Positions 1 through 9,715 are shown, counted from the first letter of the stretch. The stretch is DNA of 43,460 nucleotides from Sedimentisphaerales bacterium (GCA_016933295.1 JAFGBG010000149.1:1-43460); one strand, 5' to 3'. Translations and numbers: made by a program. The notes: a model not told the origin generated them from the letters alone.

Positions 1-7
1 GAAAAGA

Positions 8-595
8 GTGCCAAGCATCTGTCAAGAAGAACTTATCGCTATGCAGCGGTGTCGGCGGGGCTCAAGGAAGGCTTTTGAAGTTTTTGTAAACAAGTATATG
101 AAAGACGCGTATTTTATTGCTCTGGGGCTTGTCGGGAATCGCGAGGACGCCCTGGAATTGTCGCAGGAAGCTTTTGTAAGAGCATATCGGAACATCAAAA
201 GGGTCAAGCCCGACCGAAAATTCTTTCCATGGTTCTACCAGATTTTGAAGAATCTTTGCGTGAGCCATTTGAGAAAAAGAAAGTATCGTAAGGCAAGCTC
301 TCTTGATGTCGAAGGTGCTCCGGAAGTGGAAGCGGCGGCGGACTGCTTTTCACCCGAGGCGGTGGCCAGAAGGAACGAAATAAAGGACAGGGTCTGGCAG
401 GCGATAGGCCGGCTTGATGAAAAGCATCGCGAGGTTATCATACTCAGGCACTTCCAAAATATGTCATACGATAAAATTGCCGAGATCCTTTGTTGCAATA
501 AAGGTACCGTGACAAGCAGATTATATTATGCGCGCAAGAAACTGGAAGAATTATTGGGCGCAGAGAAAGGAGGTATGCCGAATGACATGCCATGA
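8..595 (+). CDS. RNA polymerase sigma factor, ECF (sigma-70 family)
   Basis: Sigma70 region 2 (AFEVFVNKYMKDAYFIALGLVGNREDALELSQEAFVRAYRNI) and region 4 (HREVIILRHFQNMSYDKIAEILCCNKGTVTSRLYYARKKL). GTG start at 8; frame is open to the window edge, so the true start may lie upstream. Confidence 0.93.
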   Translation: MPSICQEELIAMQRCRRGSRKAFEVFVNKYMKDAYFIALGLVGNREDALELSQEAFVRAYRNIKRVKPDRKFFPWFYQILKNLCVSHLRKRKYRKASSLDVEGAPEVEAAADCFSPEAVARRNEIKDRVWQAIGRLDEKHREVIILRHFQNMSYDKIAEILCCNKGTVTSRLYYARKKLEELLGAEKGGMPNDMP

Positions 596-1028
596 CTGGA
601 AAGACATGATGATGGGCTACCTGGACAATGAATTGGACGACGAGCAAAAGCGGCGATTCGAGGAACATCTGAAAGCTTGTTCCGAATGTACCGATGAGCT
701 TAGGGAGTTTCAAAAACTCAAAGAAATAACAGATGAAGTGACTCTGGTCGAACCGGAGGAAAAAATCTGGCAGGAATACTGGGGCGGTGTTTATAATCGA
801 ATCGAACGCGGTCTGGGCTGGATTTTATTATCTGTGGCGGGTATCATCCTGATAATCTACGGCGGTTTCAGGGCTATAGAAGGAATAATTAAGAATCAGG
901 ATGTTGCGATGATTTTGAAAGTAGGTCTTTTAATCCTTTTGACGGCTCTGGCGATATTATTTGTCTCGGTGCTTCGTGAGCGAATATTTTTCTGGACGAG
1001 AGATAGATATAAAAATGTAAGGAGATAA
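582..1028 (+). CDS. Anti-sigma factor with N-terminal zf-HC2 (HX3CX2C) domain and two TM segments
   Basis: MTCHDWKDMMMGYLDNELDDEQKRRFEEHLKACSEC motif, then hydrophobic segments. Start at 582 overlaps the sigma factor stop. Confidence 0.85.
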   Translation: MTCHDWKDMMMGYLDNELDDEQKRRFEEHLKACSECTDELREFQKLKEITDEVTLVEPEEKIWQEYWGGVYNRIERGLGWILLSVAGIILIIYGGFRAIEGIIKNQDVAMILKVGLLILLTALAILFVSVLRERIFFWTRDRYKNVRR

Positions 1029-1032
1029 GGCA

Positions 1033-1347
1033 ATGATATTATCAACAACAGAAACGATATGCGGCAAAGATATTACCAAACAGCTCGGCCTTGTCCGGGG
1101 CAATACTATACGAGCGAGACATATCGGCAGAGATATTATGGCCGGGATTCGCAATATTGTCGGGGGAGAGGTCGAGGAATACACGAAACTGATGGCCGAG
1201 TCACGTGAGCAGGCGATTGACCGGATGGTAGAAGAGGCTCAAAAAATGGGTGCCAATGCCATCGTGGGGATTAAATTCTCTACTACGGAGGTAATGGGCA
1301 GGGCGGCGGAAATATTGGTTTATGGAACAGCCGTGGTTGTCGAGTGA
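1033..1347 (+). CDS. YbjQ/UPF0145 family protein
   Basis: Full-length ~104 aa match to the remembered family pattern (TTETICGKDI...GLVRGNTIRARHIGRDIMAGIRNIVGGE...GANAIVGIKF). Confidence 0.88.
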   Translation: MILSTTETICGKDITKQLGLVRGNTIRARHIGRDIMAGIRNIVGGEVEEYTKLMAESREQAIDRMVEEAQKMGANAIVGIKFSTTEVMGRAAEILVYGTAVVVE

Positions 1348-1372
1348 TTGTATTAAGAAAGGTGACGGGAAA

Positions 1373-2797
1373 ATGCGAACAACTTTGAGAAAAATAATCT
1401 TTGCGGCTTTGATTCTAATAACTCTGCTGGCTGTTCCATGTTATTGCCAGCAGAAAAATATCGAAGGTATTTTGGTGGGGACTTTGGACGTCTCGGTTGC
1501 CAAGTTGCGCGTTGTGTTTAAGATAAGCAAGAACGAAGATGGCTCGCTTAACGCGACGATGGATAGTCCCGACCAGGGGGCTGAGGGTATTCCGGTAAGT
1601 AAAGTAAGCTTCGAGAATCCTAAATTAATGATTGAAGTAAATTCCATCAAAGGCAGTTTTGAGGGGACGTTGAAGGGTGATTCGTTTGAGGGGCAGTGGA
1701 AGCAGGGAGGAATGACTTTCCCGCTTGTTCTGAAGCATTCTGAAGAGATTCCCAAAAGAAATCGTCCACAGGAACCGAAGAAGCCATATCCTTATATTGA
1801 AGAAGAAGTACTCATAGAAAATGCACAAGCCGGTGTTAAACTTGCAGGAACGCTTACAATTTCTCGTTCGGATAAACCATGTGCCGCGGTTATTTTAATT
1901 TCCGGCTCCGGCGCCCAGGATCGTAATGAAGCAGTTTTTGGACATAAACCGTTTCTGGTTCTGGCTGATTACCTGACACGAAAAGGTATAGCCGTCTTGC
2001 GAGTCGATGATAGGGGAATAGGAGGTTCTACGGGAAATGCCGCAAATTCGACGAGTGAAGATTTCGCCGGTGATGTAATTGCAGAAGTTAATTTTCTAAA
2101 AAGCCGCAGGGAAATTGATTCAAACAAAATCGGATTGATAGGTCATAGCGAAGGGGGAATAATAGCACCGATGGTAGCGGCTCAAGTTCCCGATGATATA
2201 GGTTTTATTGTTTTATTAGCCGGTACCGGAGTCACGGGGAAAAAAATACTGTATTATCAGAATGACCTTGCTCAAAAACGTATCGGGGCAAGCGAGGAAA
2301 AACAAAAGATTCAAAGACAGACATTGGAAATAATATTTACAATAATCAAAACAGAAAAAGATGAAAAAAATATCGAGGAAAAAGTACGGGAGGTTTTAAC
2401 GAGTACGGTCGAGAAGCTTAGTCAGAAAGAAAAAGACGAGTTAGGTGACATAGAAATATTTTTTCAGACCCAGTTGGCAATAATAAAAAATCCCTGGATG
2501 CGTTTTTTTGTAAGTTATGATCCGAAACCGGCTTTGCGGAAAGTAAAATGTTCCGTGCTGGCACTTAACGGCCAGTTGGATAAACAAGTGGAGCCTAAGC
2601 AAAACCTGTCGGCAATAGAGGACGCCTTGAAGGCCGGAGGCAATAAAGATTATACGATAAAAGAGTTACCCGGCCTTAATCATTTGTTTCAACATGCCGA
2701 AACAGGCGATGTTTCCGAATATGCTGAAATAGAGGAAACTATTTCGACGGAAGTTCTCGAAATAATTTCAAAATGGATTCTTGAAAGAACTGAATAA
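1373..2797 (+). CDS. Secreted alpha/beta hydrolase
   Basis: Signal peptide; GHSEGG nucleophile elbow; C-terminal LNGQLD and GLNHLFQ acid/His regions. Start chosen at internal Met after AAGGTGACGGGAAA. Confidence 0.82.
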   Translation: MRTTLRKIIFAALILITLLAVPCYCQQKNIEGILVGTLDVSVAKLRVVFKISKNEDGSLNATMDSPDQGAEGIPVSKVSFENPKLMIEVNSIKGSFEGTLKGDSFEGQWKQGGMTFPLVLKHSEEIPKRNRPQEPKKPYPYIEEEVLIENAQAGVKLAGTLTISRSDKPCAAVILISGSGAQDRNEAVFGHKPFLVLADYLTRKGIAVLRVDDRGIGGSTGNAANSTSEDFAGDVIAEVNFLKSRREIDSNKIGLIGHSEGGIIAPMVAAQVPDDIGFIVLLAGTGVTGKKILYYQNDLAQKRIGASEEKQKIQRQTLEIIFTIIKTEKDEKNIEEKVREVLTSTVEKLSQKEKDELGDIEIFFQTQLAIIKNPWMRFFVSYDPKPALRKVKCSVLALNGQLDKQVEPKQNLSAIEDALKAGGNKDYTIKELPGLNHLFQHAETGDVSEYAEIEETISTEVLEIISKWILERTE

Positions 2798-2887
2798 ATT
2801 TAATGATTTTTTGGAAAGTTCAGGCGTATATTATTTGAGACATACATAATTCTGTCTGTCAAATGAAGCGAATTGAAGGGAAAGGAT

Positions 2888-3355
2888 ATGGATGGGATTA
2901 AAGAATTACTCAGGCCGGAATTGATTTGGTTTCTGGTCGGACTTGTGCTGCTGATTATGGAGTTTATGCTGCCGGGGCTGATTATCGCATTCTTCGGCGT
3001 TGGTGCCTGGATTGTGGCGATTGTATGTCTTTTAAGTGACTACGTATATGGTTCGATCAATACCCAGCTAATAATATTCATTTTCAGCTCGGTTCTGTCA
3101 CTGTTAATTTTAAGAAAGTGGGTCAAGGGAGTATTTCTTGGGCATTCGGAAGCACAACAGGACTTGAGAGAAGACCTGAAGGAATTCATCGGCGAGAGGG
3201 CGGTAGTGATAGAAGCCATCAAACCGAAGGTCGGCGGCAAAGTGGAATTACACGGGACCAACTGGGAAGCTCGGGCCGAGAGCGAAATCGCCGTCGGAAC
3301 GGTTGTCGAGATTGTCGACAAGGATAACATCACTCTGAAGGTCAGAGAAATATAG
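2888..3355 (+). CDS. NfeD family protein (TM segments plus C-terminal OB-fold)
   Basis: TM segments followed by an OB-like region (GERAVVIEAIKPKVGGKVELHGTNWEARAESEIAVGTVVEIVDKDNITLKV). Confidence 0.88.
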   Translation: MDGIKELLRPELIWFLVGLVLLIMEFMLPGLIIAFFGVGAWIVAIVCLLSDYVYGSINTQLIIFIFSSVLSLLILRKWVKGVFLGHSEAQQDLREDLKEFIGERAVVIEAIKPKVGGKVELHGTNWEARAESEIAVGTVVEIVDKDNITLKVREI

Positions 3356-3366
3356 GAGTGACGAAT

Positions 3367-3579
3367 ATGGGATTTCTCATCGCATTGATATTTATGGGAA
3401 TCGGATTTGGCGGATTGGTTTTATGGATATGGGCGCTAATCGATTGTATCAACAACGAAACCGACGAAGGTAACGAACGCGTGATCTGGGTGGTGGTTAT
3501 CGCCGCGGCACAGCTTATCGGCGCTCTGATTTATCTTATTGCCAGAAGACCGAAGCGAATGGCGACGCTCGGACATTGA
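3367..3579 (+). CDS. Small two-TM protein, PLDc_N-like (phospholipase D/cardiolipin synthase N-terminal type)
   Basis: GLVLWIWALIDCINNE...RVIWVVVIAAAQLIGALIYLIARRP pattern. Confidence 0.72.
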   Translation: MGFLIALIFMGIGFGGLVLWIWALIDCINNETDEGNERVIWVVVIAAAQLIGALIYLIARRPKRMATLGH

Positions 3580-3633
3580 AAATAAAATTTCTAATCAGCT
3601 TAATATGAACTTTTTTTGGGAAAGGAGAAAGTC

Positions 3634-4578
3634 ATGGATTATATATTGACAATTATTCTTGTAGGCATTTCTTTATTTGCGTTAATTGTTTTTTTCAAGA
3701 CTATAAGGATTGTGCCGCAAAAGCAGGCATATATTATCGAGCGCCTCGGCAAGTATTCGAAGACTCTGGAGGCGGGTTTTCACATTCTGTTTCCATTTAT
3801 TGACAAAGTTGCATACCGACACACCCTGAAAGAGCAGGCGGTTGATGTGGCACCGCAACAGTGTATCACAAGAGACAACATCGCAGTGGAAGTTGACGGT
3901 ATCCTGTATATGCAGGTTGTCGATCCCAAAAAAGCCTCCTACGGAATCAATAATTATCAGTTTGCATCGGCGCAACTGGCCCAGACAACAATGAGAAGTG
4001 TCATGGGTAAGCTCGAACTGGATAAAACGTTCGAGGAAAGAGAGAATATTAACAGCGTGATTGTGGACGCCGTGGACAAGGCTTCTGACCCATGGGGCGT
4101 GAAAGTGACGCGTTACGAAGTCAAAAATATTATGCCGCCCCAGAGTATCAAAGACGCGATGGAAAAACAGATGCGCGCCGAACGTGAAAAACGAGCCACT
4201 ATTGCCGAATCTGAGGGTGACAGGCAAGCTAAAATTAACCGGGCCGAAGGTGACAGGCAGGAAATGATTGCACGCTCGGAAGGTGAAAAGCAAAGAAGGA
4301 TCAATGAAGCCGAAGGCCGGGCGGTTGAGATTCTAAGAGTTGCCGAGGCGACTGCCAACGGAATCCGGGAAATTGCCAAGGCGATTAACGAAGAAGGCGG
4401 CATTAACGCGGTCAATCTTAGAATCGCGGAGCAATATCTGGATGAGTTCGGCAAACTCGCGAAAACTAACAATTCGATAATTATCCCGACGAACCTGGCG
4501 GATATTGCCGGCGTGATTAAGGCGGCAACCAGCGTGATTAAAGACCAGTCTGTCCCGCAAACAGGCGAAGCGGCATAA
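3634..4578 (+). CDS. SPFH/Band 7 (stomatin/prohibitin-like) membrane protein
   Basis: N-terminal TM; VPQKQAYIIERLGKYSKTLEAGFHILFPFID; coiled-coil AEGDRQ/AEGEKQ tail. Confidence 0.93.
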   Translation: MDYILTIILVGISLFALIVFFKTIRIVPQKQAYIIERLGKYSKTLEAGFHILFPFIDKVAYRHTLKEQAVDVAPQQCITRDNIAVEVDGILYMQVVDPKKASYGINNYQFASAQLAQTTMRSVMGKLELDKTFEERENINSVIVDAVDKASDPWGVKVTRYEVKNIMPPQSIKDAMEKQMRAEREKRATIAESEGDRQAKINRAEGDRQEMIARSEGEKQRRINEAEGRAVEILRVAEATANGIREIAKAINEEGGINAVNLRIAEQYLDEFGKLAKTNNSIIIPTNLADIAGVIKAATSVIKDQSVPQTGEAA

Positions 4579-4615
4579 TACGAGCCGGTATGATTGATTT
4601 ATCAAGGAAACATGA

Positions 4616-5557
4616 ATGTTTGAGCAGCTAAACAAAGAACTGGTTGAAATCAAGGAGAAGCTTCGGGTTCGGCAAAAACTCATCAGCAATCTTGATAGAA
4701 CACAAAATATGCTGGGGGAACAAAGCTCTAAACTTAAAAAACTTGAATCTGTTCTGGAAAAGGAAGGGGCCGACGTTAAGAAGCTCGAAGGACTCAGCCT
4801 TGCCGGATTATTCCATTCCGTTCTTGGTGATAAACAGGCACAGCTTGAAAAAGAGCGACAGGAATATCTTGCCGCGAAACTAAAGTATGATGAATGTAAA
4901 TATTCCATATCTGCTCTTGGAAGTGACATAGACAGCATTAAGATTCGTATCGCCGGATTAGGAGACCTCGACGGGCGTTATAGGTCTGTTGTTGAGAAAA
5001 AGGAGCAGTTAATATCGCAGAGCAATAGTAAGAACACTTCGAAACTGATTGAGCTTTCAGAAGCCTTGGCCGATACACAGTCGGATATTAGAGAGTTCAA
5101 TGAGGCCATAGGAGCCGGTAAGGCGGTATTGACTGTTTTGGATGAAGTGGTGAATTCCCTCAAAAGCGCCAGAAACTGGGGCACTTTCGATATGCTTGGT
5201 GGCGGATTGATTACAACGGCAGTGAAGCATTCCCGAATCAACAAGGTAAGGGAATTGGTCCATCAGGTTCAACAGCAGCTGCGTATTTTTCAGCGCGAGC
5301 TGGCCGATGTGAATTCAATGACCGAGATTAAAATAGACATTGGTTCTTTTGTTACATTTGCGGACTACTTTTTTGATGGCCTTATCGTTGATTGGATTGT
5401 CCAGTCAAAAATTGTAAAGTCGTTGGAAAGTGCCGTTCAAGTTTCCGAACGTGTTCGCAATATTCTTGGGCAACTCCGGAGCGACCTGAAAAAGTCACAG
5501 GATAAAAGCCGAGACCTTAAGCGGCAGAAACAAAAGATCATCGAAGATGCTGTCTGA
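4616..5557 (+). CDS. Coiled-coil protein of unknown function
   Basis: Heptad-rich ORF with an embedded non-coiled motif SARNWGTFDMLGGGLITTAVKHSRINK. Confidence 0.7.
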   Translation: MFEQLNKELVEIKEKLRVRQKLISNLDRTQNMLGEQSSKLKKLESVLEKEGADVKKLEGLSLAGLFHSVLGDKQAQLEKERQEYLAAKLKYDECKYSISALGSDIDSIKIRIAGLGDLDGRYRSVVEKKEQLISQSNSKNTSKLIELSEALADTQSDIREFNEAIGAGKAVLTVLDEVVNSLKSARNWGTFDMLGGGLITTAVKHSRINKVRELVHQVQQQLRIFQRELADVNSMTEIKIDIGSFVTFADYFFDGLIVDWIVQSKIVKSLESAVQVSERVRNILGQLRSDLKKSQDKSRDLKRQKQKIIEDAV

Positions 5558-5624
5558 ATTGAAAAAGGTTGATTCGGATTTGTTAATTCAATCGGCTCGG
5601 ATGACTTTTTAAGGAACATCGGCA

Positions 5625-6548
5625 ATGTTTATTCCCTATCGCGTAGATGTCCCCTTTAACCATCGACCGGTGATGAACTGGCTTATTGTCACCGGTGTCA
5701 TTTTTGTCTTTTTTATGCAGTTAACCGCAAATGCAGATTCTGTTATATCGGAAAAGATGTACAGTTTTGTTTTGGATGGGTGGGGAATCAAAGGGTTGCT
5801 CGGGCACATGTGGCTTCATGCAGGATTTGTGCATTTAATTGGGAACTTGATTTTTTTATGGATATTCGGAAACGCCGTCTGCTCGAAACTGGGGAACATT
5901 TTATATCTCCCGGTATATGTGGGATTAGGTCTGATAGCGGCAGTCAGCCATTTGATATTCGATAGTGATATGGCTGTTGGTGCAAGTGGAGCGATTAACG
6001 GGATTGTGGGGATGTACCTCGTTTTCTTTCCGGAAAATAATATAAGTTGCTTCTTTTTATTGTTTTTACGACCGATTTTTTTTTGTGTCTCAGGTTTCTG
6101 GTTGATTCTTTTATGGTTCGCTTTCGATTTGTTCGGAGCTTTCTATGGTTCGGGAGATGTGGCATATGTTGCTCATATCGGCGGATTTTTGGGCGGCGTT
6201 GGCCTGGCGGTTCTAATGTTGAAAATGAAATGGATCGATATGGAAAGGGACGAGAAATCAGTTTTGGACCTGTTATTGCCTAAGAAGAAAAACGTCCCGT
6301 CTGTATCGAGGGAAGAACTGGAATTCTGGCGGTATGAATTAAAGAAAAGGGACAGGAAAACAGCTAAGACGGTCATATCACCAAAGAAACAAGTTGCTAC
6401 CGAACGCGAACCGAAGGTGCAGTCGGTAAACGGATTTATACATTTTATTTGCTCGTGTGGGCAGAAAATCCAGGTAAGCAGGGAATATGCGGGAAGAACC
6501 GGACGATGTCCGAAGTGCTCGAAACGAGTTAAGATTCCGGAGAGATGA
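5625..6548 (+). CDS. Rhomboid family intramembrane serine protease with C-terminal zinc-ribbon-like segment
   Basis: GASGAINGIVG (catalytic Ser), HIGGFLGG (catalytic His), multiple TMs; C-terminal FICSCGQKIQVSREYAGRTGRCPKCSKRV. Confidence 0.9.
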   Translation: MFIPYRVDVPFNHRPVMNWLIVTGVIFVFFMQLTANADSVISEKMYSFVLDGWGIKGLLGHMWLHAGFVHLIGNLIFLWIFGNAVCSKLGNILYLPVYVGLGLIAAVSHLIFDSDMAVGASGAINGIVGMYLVFFPENNISCFFLLFLRPIFFCVSGFWLILLWFAFDLFGAFYGSGDVAYVAHIGGFLGGVGLAVLMLKMKWIDMERDEKSVLDLLLPKKKNVPSVSREELEFWRYELKKRDRKTAKTVISPKKQVATEREPKVQSVNGFIHFICSCGQKIQVSREYAGRTGRCPKCSKRVKIPER

Positions 6549-7330
6549 TAATGGGTTTTTTTAAGGCGGCTGGTGTTAATCGAAAGCTGTTTTTAATTTT
6601 GCTTGTTGCAGGTGTTCTTGCTTATATTGGATTAATACCGTATCTTATGTCTCTGACTGTGTCAAGTAAAGGACGATTGCCCCCTGTTCCATTTCCTGTA
6701 TTAATATCGGCAATGATTGTTCAGGCTATAGTATTATTTTCTATCGTAATTTTTGCCGGATTGTTTCTCGGGAAGAAAGTCGGCCTGGGGGCCTATGTTC
6801 TCGAAGCATGGCTGAATTCGGAAATTGTTAAGGAACGATTCAAATCGATTTTGAAGATTTCCGTATTCCTCGGTGTTTTGGTCGGGATATCCCTTTTCTT
6901 TTTGGATAGAGTTGCTTTCGCTTTTTTCATCGAGCCTATAACGTCATTCCAGGCGAAGCCGCCTTTATGGCAGAGAATTCTTGTATCATTTTACGGTGGA
7001 ATCGGTGAAGAAATCGTGATGAGACTTTTTTTGATGACTGTGATTGTCTGGATATCATCTAAGATTCAAAAGACGCAGACCGGCTTGCCGACAAAGTTGG
7101 GTATTTGGATTGCAATAATCCTTATTAGTGTTGTTTTTGGGCTTGGTCATCTACCGATGACGGCGAAATTCCAGCAAATTACAATTCTTGTTGTTTTCCG
7201 AGCGATTATCTTAAATGGTATCGCCGGGGTCGTTTTTGGCTGGTTATACTGGAAGAAAGGTCTGGAGTCGGCGATGATTTCTCATTTTTCAGCGGACATC
7301 ATCCTGCACGTAATTTTGCCGTTGTTTTAA
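6545..7330 (+). CDS. CPBP family intramembrane glutamic/metallo-endopeptidase
   Basis: EEIVMRLF (EExxxR), FGLGHLP (FxxxH) and HFSADIILH motifs; multiple TMs. True start may be 6551. Confidence 0.85.
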   Translation: MIMGFFKAAGVNRKLFLILLVAGVLAYIGLIPYLMSLTVSSKGRLPPVPFPVLISAMIVQAIVLFSIVIFAGLFLGKKVGLGAYVLEAWLNSEIVKERFKSILKISVFLGVLVGISLFFLDRVAFAFFIEPITSFQAKPPLWQRILVSFYGGIGEEIVMRLFLMTVIVWISSKIQKTQTGLPTKLGIWIAIILISVVFGLGHLPMTAKFQQITILVVFRAIILNGIAGVVFGWLYWKKGLESAMISHFSADIILHVILPLF

Positions 7331-7542
7331 CTGTTATAATGTTATAAAAACGGCAAAAATTGCCGGCATCATTCCCTTGAATTCGGGGCTTATTTGGCAT
7401 TTATATGATGCTATATGGTGAAAATACTTTAAAATATGCCTTGTTTGTTGGATTTTCGTTGTATAGTAAATGCTGATATATATAATTCCAGTTTGAATGA
7501 CCATGATTGACTTATAAATCTAACTAATGTATGGAGATATAA

Positions 7543-8094
7543 ATGGGCAATCTTGTTCCTACCAAGGTATTTCTCACCAAAGGGCTTGGGCGGCATAAAT
7601 ACCAGCTCAAGTCTTTTGAAGAGGCGCTGAGAAAAGCTGGTGTTGCACAGCAGAATTTGGTCCAGGTTTCTTCGATTCTGCCGCCGAAATGCAAAGTGAT
7701 AAGCAGGGAAAATGGGCTTAGATCCCTTACACCAGGCGAGATATGTTATTGTGTAATGGCTCGCTCTGATACCGATGAGCATGGAAGAGTCGTTGCTTCC
7801 GGAATAGGTGTTGCTGTGCCGAGAGACCGTAGTCAGTGGGGATACCTGAGCGAGGTGCATGGGTATGGCATGAACCAGCAGGCGGCGGCCGATTTGGCGG
7901 AGGACCTGGCTGCGGGTATGTTGGGAACTACCCTTGGTTTGGAAGTTGATCCGAATCAGGCTTGGTCGGAGAAGGAACAGGTTTATAAGTCCAGCGGCCT
8001 GATTATCAGAACCTCAAATATCACACAGACGGCAAGAGGCCAGCAGGATCTCTGGACAACGACGGTTGCGCTTGCGGTATTTCTGTTCGATTAG
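7543..8094 (+). CDS. Pyruvoyl-dependent arginine decarboxylase
   Basis: Full-length family similarity: LVPTKVFLTKGLGRHKYQLKSFEEALRKAGVAQQNLVQVSSILPPKCK, with SS self-cleavage region. Confidence 0.92.
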   Translation: MGNLVPTKVFLTKGLGRHKYQLKSFEEALRKAGVAQQNLVQVSSILPPKCKVISRENGLRSLTPGEICYCVMARSDTDEHGRVVASGIGVAVPRDRSQWGYLSEVHGYGMNQQAAADLAEDLAAGMLGTTLGLEVDPNQAWSEKEQVYKSSGLIIRTSNITQTARGQQDLWTTTVALAVFLFD

Positions 8095-8138
8095 ATGAGT
8101 CGTTGTAAGGATTTTTAGAATTTTAAATTGGCTATGTT

Positions 8139-9002
8139 ATGGGACGAATAGCTAATTTTGGAGATGTGCCGGAGGAGTATTCTGTCATAGACAGGGCGGA
8201 AATAGTGATTTTGCCCGTCCCGTATGACCGTACAAGCACATGGATTAAAGGGGCTGACAAAGGCCCACAGGCCCTCATCGAAGCTTCCACTCATATGGAG
8301 CTTTATGATATCGAGACGGATTCCGAAGTTTATCGCAGGGGGATACATACTGCTGAGCCTGTGGCCGAGAATGGGCTTCCCGAGGACATGGTTGAGGTTG
8401 TCGAAAAGAGAGTAAAACATTATATCGACAACGGCAAATTCGTAGTGGTTGTGGGGGGCGAGCACTCGGTTAGTCTCGGTCCGGTAAGGGCCCATGTCGC
8501 GCAAGATGCCGATATTACTGTACTACAGCTCGATGCGCACTCGGACCTGAGGAATGAATATGAAGGTTCCGAATACAATCATGCCTGTATAATGGCGAGA
8601 ATCAGGCAGTTGTGCCCGATAGTGCAGGTTGGTATAAGAAGCATGGATATTTCCGAAAAAACACAGCTTGACGAGAGCCGGATTTTTTTTGCCGAGGATA
8701 TCCGCCGGGATAAAAACTGGAAGCAGAAGGTGCTGTCCAAACTTTCCAATAAGGTCTATATAACAATAGACCTGGATGTTTTTGATCCGTCTATAATGCC
8801 CTCTACGGGAACGCCGGAGCCCGGGGGATTGTTGTGGTATGAGGTATTAGTATTGTTGAAGGCGGTTTTTGACGATAAAGAAGTAGTGGGTATCGATATA
8901 GTTGAATTATGCCCTATAGAAAGTAATAAAGCGCCGGATTTCCTTGCGGCGAAACTTGTTTACAAATTATTGAGTTATAAATTCAAAGGCATGGAAGAAT
9001 AA
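8139..9002 (+). CDS. speB: Agmatinase (arginase/ureohydrolase family)
   Basis: Mn-binding motifs GGEHSVSLG, DAHSDLR and IDLDVFDPSIMPSTGTPEPGG. Adjacent to arginine decarboxylase. Confidence 0.93.
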   Translation: MGRIANFGDVPEEYSVIDRAEIVILPVPYDRTSTWIKGADKGPQALIEASTHMELYDIETDSEVYRRGIHTAEPVAENGLPEDMVEVVEKRVKHYIDNGKFVVVVGGEHSVSLGPVRAHVAQDADITVLQLDAHSDLRNEYEGSEYNHACIMARIRQLCPIVQVGIRSMDISEKTQLDESRIFFAEDIRRDKNWKQKVLSKLSNKVYITIDLDVFDPSIMPSTGTPEPGGLLWYEVLVLLKAVFDDKEVVGIDIVELCPIESNKAPDFLAAKLVYKLLSYKFKGMEE

Positions 9003-9158
9003 AGAGGATTTACTTCCGGAGCCAATCAGGTACATAGGCATAATTTGTATTTAGTCGATAGTAATGTTTATCATCGGGGAGACTGAAAAAGGGGCAGACA
9101 GGAATGGACAATAATTTTCAAATAACCATTTTTGGGTGAGATGGAAAGGAGCACTAAA

Positions 9159-9617
9159 ATGGACAAGCGAAAATCGATAGTGTTTTTTTTGTCTGGTTTG
9201 ATTTGTTCGGTTATCCTTATAGGTTGTACGCAAAAAGACGACAATTCCGAGGCGGCAAGAGCTCAGGTATTATTGCCTAAGGTGCAAAAAGATTTGGACA
9301 GGGTCAAACGAAACAATGACTCATTAATCGATCGGCTGAGAGCGGTTGAACTTGAGCGCAATATGCTCTCGCAGCAGGTCAATCAGCTAACGACGGCAGG
9401 ACAGAATGTTAGTGAGATGACGGCGAAAATAAATGAGCAAGGCGAAAGAATAACTTATCTTGAAACACAAATCGACGAGTTGAATGCTGTTATTGAAAGT
9501 CAGAGAAACACTATTTCCGAGCAACAAAGCACTATTGCGGAACTCGTAAGCTTTTTTGAACGCCCCGATTCCGAAACGCAGGAAGTAGTTATGGATCAAA
9601 ACAATAGTTTCCAATGA
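9159..9617 (+). CDS. Coiled-coil lipoprotein
   Basis: Signal with lipobox LIGC, then heptads; RBS AAGGAG upstream of ATG 9159. Confidence 0.72.
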   Translation: MDKRKSIVFFLSGLICSVILIGCTQKDDNSEAARAQVLLPKVQKDLDRVKRNNDSLIDRLRAVELERNMLSQQVNQLTTAGQNVSEMTAKINEQGERITYLETQIDELNAVIESQRNTISEQQSTIAELVSFFERPDSETQEVVMDQNNSFQ

Positions 9618-9715
9618 TTCAGGTTTGTATTCCAGTTTAATAAATTTAAATTCATACGGCTGTTAGAGCCGAACATTATAGAATGTAATAATATAACGCC
9701 GCAAGAGTAAATGTA

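Noticed and set aside
4113-4938. Overlapping Ser/Arg-rich minus-strand ORFs opposite the SPFH and coiled-coil genes
   Set aside because: Composition is the expected antisense of coiled-coil (Glu/Lys/Ala-rich) coding sequence.
7353-7367. CGGCAAAAATTGCCG palindrome after the CPBP gene as a terminator
   Set aside because: Short stem and no following T-tract; not strong enough to call.
9657-9675. CGGCT-GTTAG-AGCCG stem after the coiled-coil lipoprotein gene
   Set aside because: Only 5-bp stem without a T-tract; plausible by chance.
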